Origin: Streptomyces capitiformicae
Lineage (GTDB): Bacteria; Actinomycetota; Actinomycetes; Streptomycetales; Streptomycetaceae
Assembly: GCF_002214185.1 (NCBI RefSeq)
Contig: NZ_CP022161.1
Location: forward strand, 1,116,001 to 1,180,000
Length of the DNA stretch: 64,000 nucleotides
Reading direction: 5' to 3'
Shown: piece by piece, positions 61,818 through 64,000 of the stretch
How positions within the stretch are numbered: position 1 is the first letter of the stretch
Layout of the letters: each line of letters starts with the position of its first letter
The notes under the pieces: generated by a model
The model's database searches: none
What the model was told of the DNA's origin: nothing
What the model saw: only the letters and a program-made list of their open reading frames with translations
Program-made: the position numbers and the translations under genes

Positions 61818-63236
61818 ATGGCCCCAAGCGCCATGAGCAATTGGACAAAGTCACTCTCCGACGCACAGCCGGTCCCGTACTGGCTCGAAGACCCCGGCAA
61901 GCCCCACCCCGAGCCCGCGCTCACCGGCGCCGAGACCTGCGACCTGCTGGTCGTCGGCGGTGGCTACAGCGGGCTGTGGACCGCGCTGATCGCCAAGGAG
62001 CGCGACCCGCGGCGGGATGTCGTCCTGCTGGAAGGCCGTGAGGTGGGCTGGGCCGCCTCCGGCCGCAACGGCGGCTTCTGCGCCGCCTCGATCACCCACG
62101 GCCTGGCCAACGGCCTCGCCCGCTGGCCCGAAGAGATCCACAAGCTGGAGGAACTCGGCGCCCGCAACCTCGACGAGATCGAGGCGGCCGTCGCCCGGCA
62201 CGACCTCGACTGCGACTTCGAACGCACCGGCGAGATCGACGTGGCGACCGAGACGTACCAGGCGTGGGAACTGCGCGACCAGTACGAGGAGATGGAACGC
62301 AGGGGCCTCGCCGACGGCATCGAGTTCCTGGACGCCGACGCGGTCCGCGAACAGGTCGCCTCACCGACGTTCGAGGCCGGCCTCCACGACCGCCGCGGCG
62401 TGGCCATGCTGCACCCCGCCCGACTCGCCTGGGGCCTGAAGCGGGCCTGCATACGGCTCGGCGTCCGCGTCTACGAGCACACCCCGGCGCTGACGCTGAA
62501 GGCGTACGGCCCGGGCATGGCCGTCCGCACGCCCTACGGCCAGGTCCGCGCCCGGCAGGTCGCGCTCGGCACGAACATCTTCCCGAGCCTGGTCAAGCGC
62601 CTGCGCGCGTACACCGTCCCGGTCTACGACTACGCGCTGATGACCGAGCCGCTGACCGCCGACCAGCTGGCGTCCATCGGCTGGAAGAACCGCCAAGGGC
62701 TCGCCGACACCGCCAACCAGTTCCACTACTTCCGGCTCAGCGCCGACAACCGGATCCTGTGGGGCGGTTACGACTCGATCTACCCGTACGGCGGCCGCGT
62801 GCGCGCCGAGTACGACGACCGGCCCGAGACGTACGCCAAGCTCGCCGGGCACTTCTTCACCTGCTTCCCGCAGTTGGAGGGCGTCCGTTTCACCCACGCC
62901 TGGGGCGGCGCGATCGACACCTGCTCGCGCTTCTCGGCGTTCTTCGGCACCGCCCACCACGGCCGGGTCGCGTACGCGGCCGGCTTCACGGGGCTCGGAG
63001 TCGGCGCGACGCGGTTCGGCGCGGACGTCATGCTCGACCTGCTCGCGGGGGAGCGCACGGAACGCACCGAGCTGGCGATGGTCCGCAAGAAGCCGCTGCC
63101 GTTCCCGCCCGAGCCGTTCGCCTGGACCGGTATCGCCCTCACCAAGTGGTCCCTGGCTCGCGCCGACTCCCACGCCGGCCGACGCAACCTGTGGCTGAAG
63201 GCCATGGACCGCCTGGGGCTGGGCTTCGACAGCTGA
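61818..63236 (+). CDS. FAD-dependent amine oxidoreductase, PuuB/DAO type
   Basis: The 472-residue flavoenzyme has the FAD-binding Rossmann start LLVVGGGYSGLWTALIAKER, SGRNGGFCAASITHGLANGL and a C-terminal FTGLGVGATRFGADVMLDLL. It matches the PuuB-like oxidases that deaminate gamma-glutamylputrescine or related amines to an aldehyde, feeding the dehydrogenase at 55960. The ATG at 61818 lies eight bases after AGGGAG. It completes the uptake-oxidation gene set. Confidence 0.92.
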   Translation: MAPSAMSNWTKSLSDAQPVPYWLEDPGKPHPEPALTGAETCDLLVVGGGYSGLWTALIAKERDPRRDVVLLEGREVGWAASGRNGGFCAASITHGLANGLARWPEEIHKLEELGARNLDEIEAAVARHDLDCDFERTGEIDVATETYQAWELRDQYEEMERRGLADGIEFLDADAVREQVASPTFEAGLHDRRGVAMLHPARLAWGLKRACIRLGVRVYEHTPALTLKAYGPGMAVRTPYGQVRARQVALGTNIFPSLVKRLRAYTVPVYDYALMTEPLTADQLASIGWKNRQGLADTANQFHYFRLSADNRILWGGYDSIYPYGGRVRAEYDDRPETYAKLAGHFFTCFPQLEGVRFTHAWGGAIDTCSRFSAFFGTAHHGRVAYAAGFTGLGVGATRFGADVMLDLLAGERTERTELAMVRKKPLPFPPEPFAWTGIALTKWSLARADSHAGRRNLWLKAMDRLGLGFDS

Positions 63237-63332
63237 GACCCGCAAGCTGGAGGGCGTGCACGACCCGGAGGGCGTGAAGGCGCACTCGTGATCAACAGGC
63301 GTACGCTCCGCTCGATCGCCCCTACTCGATTC

Positions 63333-63348
63333 ACCACCAAGAAGTGGT
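63333..63348. promoter_or_regulatory. inverted repeat, possible operator
   Basis: ACCAC-caagaa-GTGGT is a perfect palindrome with a six-base spacer in the 205-base gap between the oxidase gene and the last gene. No other regulatory signal is clear in the gap. Confidence 0.4.
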
Positions 63349-63441
63349 CGGAACCCGCGTAATGCCCGGCCCGAACCCCTGTCTGTGTTCCTGGCGCGAA
63401 ACCGCGTGCAAGGGAGCCCTACAGAGAGGAAGGTCCCTGTC

Positions 63442-63894
63442 ATGACTGGGGCCAAGACGGCGGTCGAGTGGCTGGCATCCGTAGCACCGGATCCCGAGGC
63501 CTGCCGCTGGGAGTGGGAACGCAACCCCCTGGGGGTCGCCCTGCTCCCGGCGGGCAGGGCCTGGGACGTCCTGATCCTGCGGGGCGAACTCGGCTACCCG
63601 ACGCTCGACGTTCTGACGCGCATCGTCGACCAGCCCGGCCCCGTGCTCGTCGACTTCGGCGACGACCGCATGGGCTTCTTCGTGCCCCCGGGAACGGCGT
63701 CCCGGTGGCTCGGCACGGGCGTGCGCGGCGTGGGCCGCGGCACCTGGATCGTGGTGCCGTACCCGGGTCGGCAGAGCGGCGGCGTCCGCTGGCTGATCCC
63801 ACCGGACGGCGTCGGCACCCTCACCGACCCGGCGCTGCTCGAACTGGCGATACACGAGGCGGCGGCGGGCCTGGCCAGGGGCGAGGACCGTTAG
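63442..63894 (+). CDS. short protein related to the primase/polymerase-like N-terminal family
   Basis: The 150-residue protein carries VALLPAGRAWDVLILRGELG and VLVDFGDDRMGFFVPPGTAS, then GTWIVVPYPG...GVRWLIPPDG. The pattern AGRAWDVL / ILRG resembles VGRSFDVI / EVAE in the partial gene at the left edge of the window, so both may be versions of the same fold. It lacks the Cys cluster of that protein. The ATG at 63442 follows AGAGGAAGG. No function can be given. Confidence 0.7.
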   Translation: MTGAKTAVEWLASVAPDPEACRWEWERNPLGVALLPAGRAWDVLILRGELGYPTLDVLTRIVDQPGPVLVDFGDDRMGFFVPPGTASRWLGTGVRGVGRGTWIVVPYPGRQSGGVRWLIPPDGVGTLTDPALLELAIHEAAAGLARGEDR

Positions 63895-63931
63895 GGCCCT
63901 TCTGACGGATCTCCGTCCCTGGGGCTGGACG

Positions 63932-64000
63932 TCAGTCGGAGCCGCGACGCGAACCGAACCACCACAGCGAGGAGAGCAGCGTCGCGCACACGCACCAGCT
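63932..64000 (-). CDS. C-terminal end of a protein running off the window
   Basis: On the minus strand a frame open to the window edge reads WCVCATLLSSLWWFGSRRGS and D before TGA. The hydrophobic run followed by RR suggests the end of a small membrane protein. Only 22 codons are visible, so this is tentative. Confidence 0.4.
   Translation of the reverse strand, partial: SWCVCATLLSSLWWFGSRRGSD

Noticed and set aside
63333..63348. GlnR site in front of the last gene
   Set aside because: ACCAC-n6-GTGGT has the right spacing but not the GlnR half-site sequence, so it is listed only as an unknown palindrome.

Overview
The window is a chromosomal segment of a Streptomyces species or a very close relative. 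Base composition is strongly GC-rich with G/C third positions, GTG starts are common, and the gene order is the conserved Streptomyces core. Marker genes include nsdA, whiG, a tandem set of four signal peptidase genes, a GlnR-controlled amtB-glnK-glnD operon and an LAETG cell-wall protein. I see no integrase, transposase, phage gene, CRISPR array, tRNA or rRNA.

Layout. 1-8.5 kb: end of a primase/polymerase-like gene (minus strand), nsdA, the nitrogen-sensing operon amtB-glnK-glnD behind two GlnR boxes, and ffh. 8.5-12 kb: a methyltransferase, a second-type (archaeal/eukaryotic-like) prolyl-tRNA synthetase, and a SprT-like zinc protein. 12.2-19.4 kb: rpsP-khpA, rimM-trmD, rplS, the four signal peptidase genes, a NUDIX hydrolase and a DUF2469 protein. 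19.5-25.2 kb: yraN-yifB-dprA, the sporulation sigma factor gene whiG, a TetR regulator and a secreted M23 peptidase. 25.4-32 kb: rpsB, tsf, pyrH, frr-cdsA, an SRPBCC protein and rlmN. 32-36 kb: a TPP riboswitch in front of a thiamine-type ABC transporter. 36-41.6 kb: a mycothiol-dependent isomerase-like protein, the LAETG wall protein, a LOG-family protein, a VOC protein and an ABC exporter-like pair.

41.8-63.2 kb: two blocks of genes that together look like polyamine/putrescine uptake and breakdown. The first block is a class III aminotransferase and an Lrp regulator divergent from an aldehyde dehydrogenase. The second is another aldehyde dehydrogenase, a Tat-exported lipoprotein, an ATPase, two permeases and a PuuB-like oxidase. 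Between them sit PPK2, a double universal stress protein beside a decayed alcohol dehydrogenase, a YceI protein, a membrane protein with a textbook leaderless promoter, a membrane-tethered ECF sigma fusion, an HxlR/F420-reductase-like divergent pair, a GDPD, a deaminase probably of the futalosine menaquinone pathway, a DUF4190-like membrane protein and a NADAR protein. The window closes with a short primase/polymerase-like protein resembling the one at the left end.

The most noteworthy items are the membrane-tethered ECF sigma factor with its own zinc anti-sigma-like motif, the archaeal-type ProRS, the sipX/sipY two-frame overlap, the adh pseudogene beside the stress protein, the ABC ATPase with a degenerate signature motif, and several short tandem repeats in start or leader regions. 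All functions are read from sequence motifs and remembered family knowledge; no database search was run.
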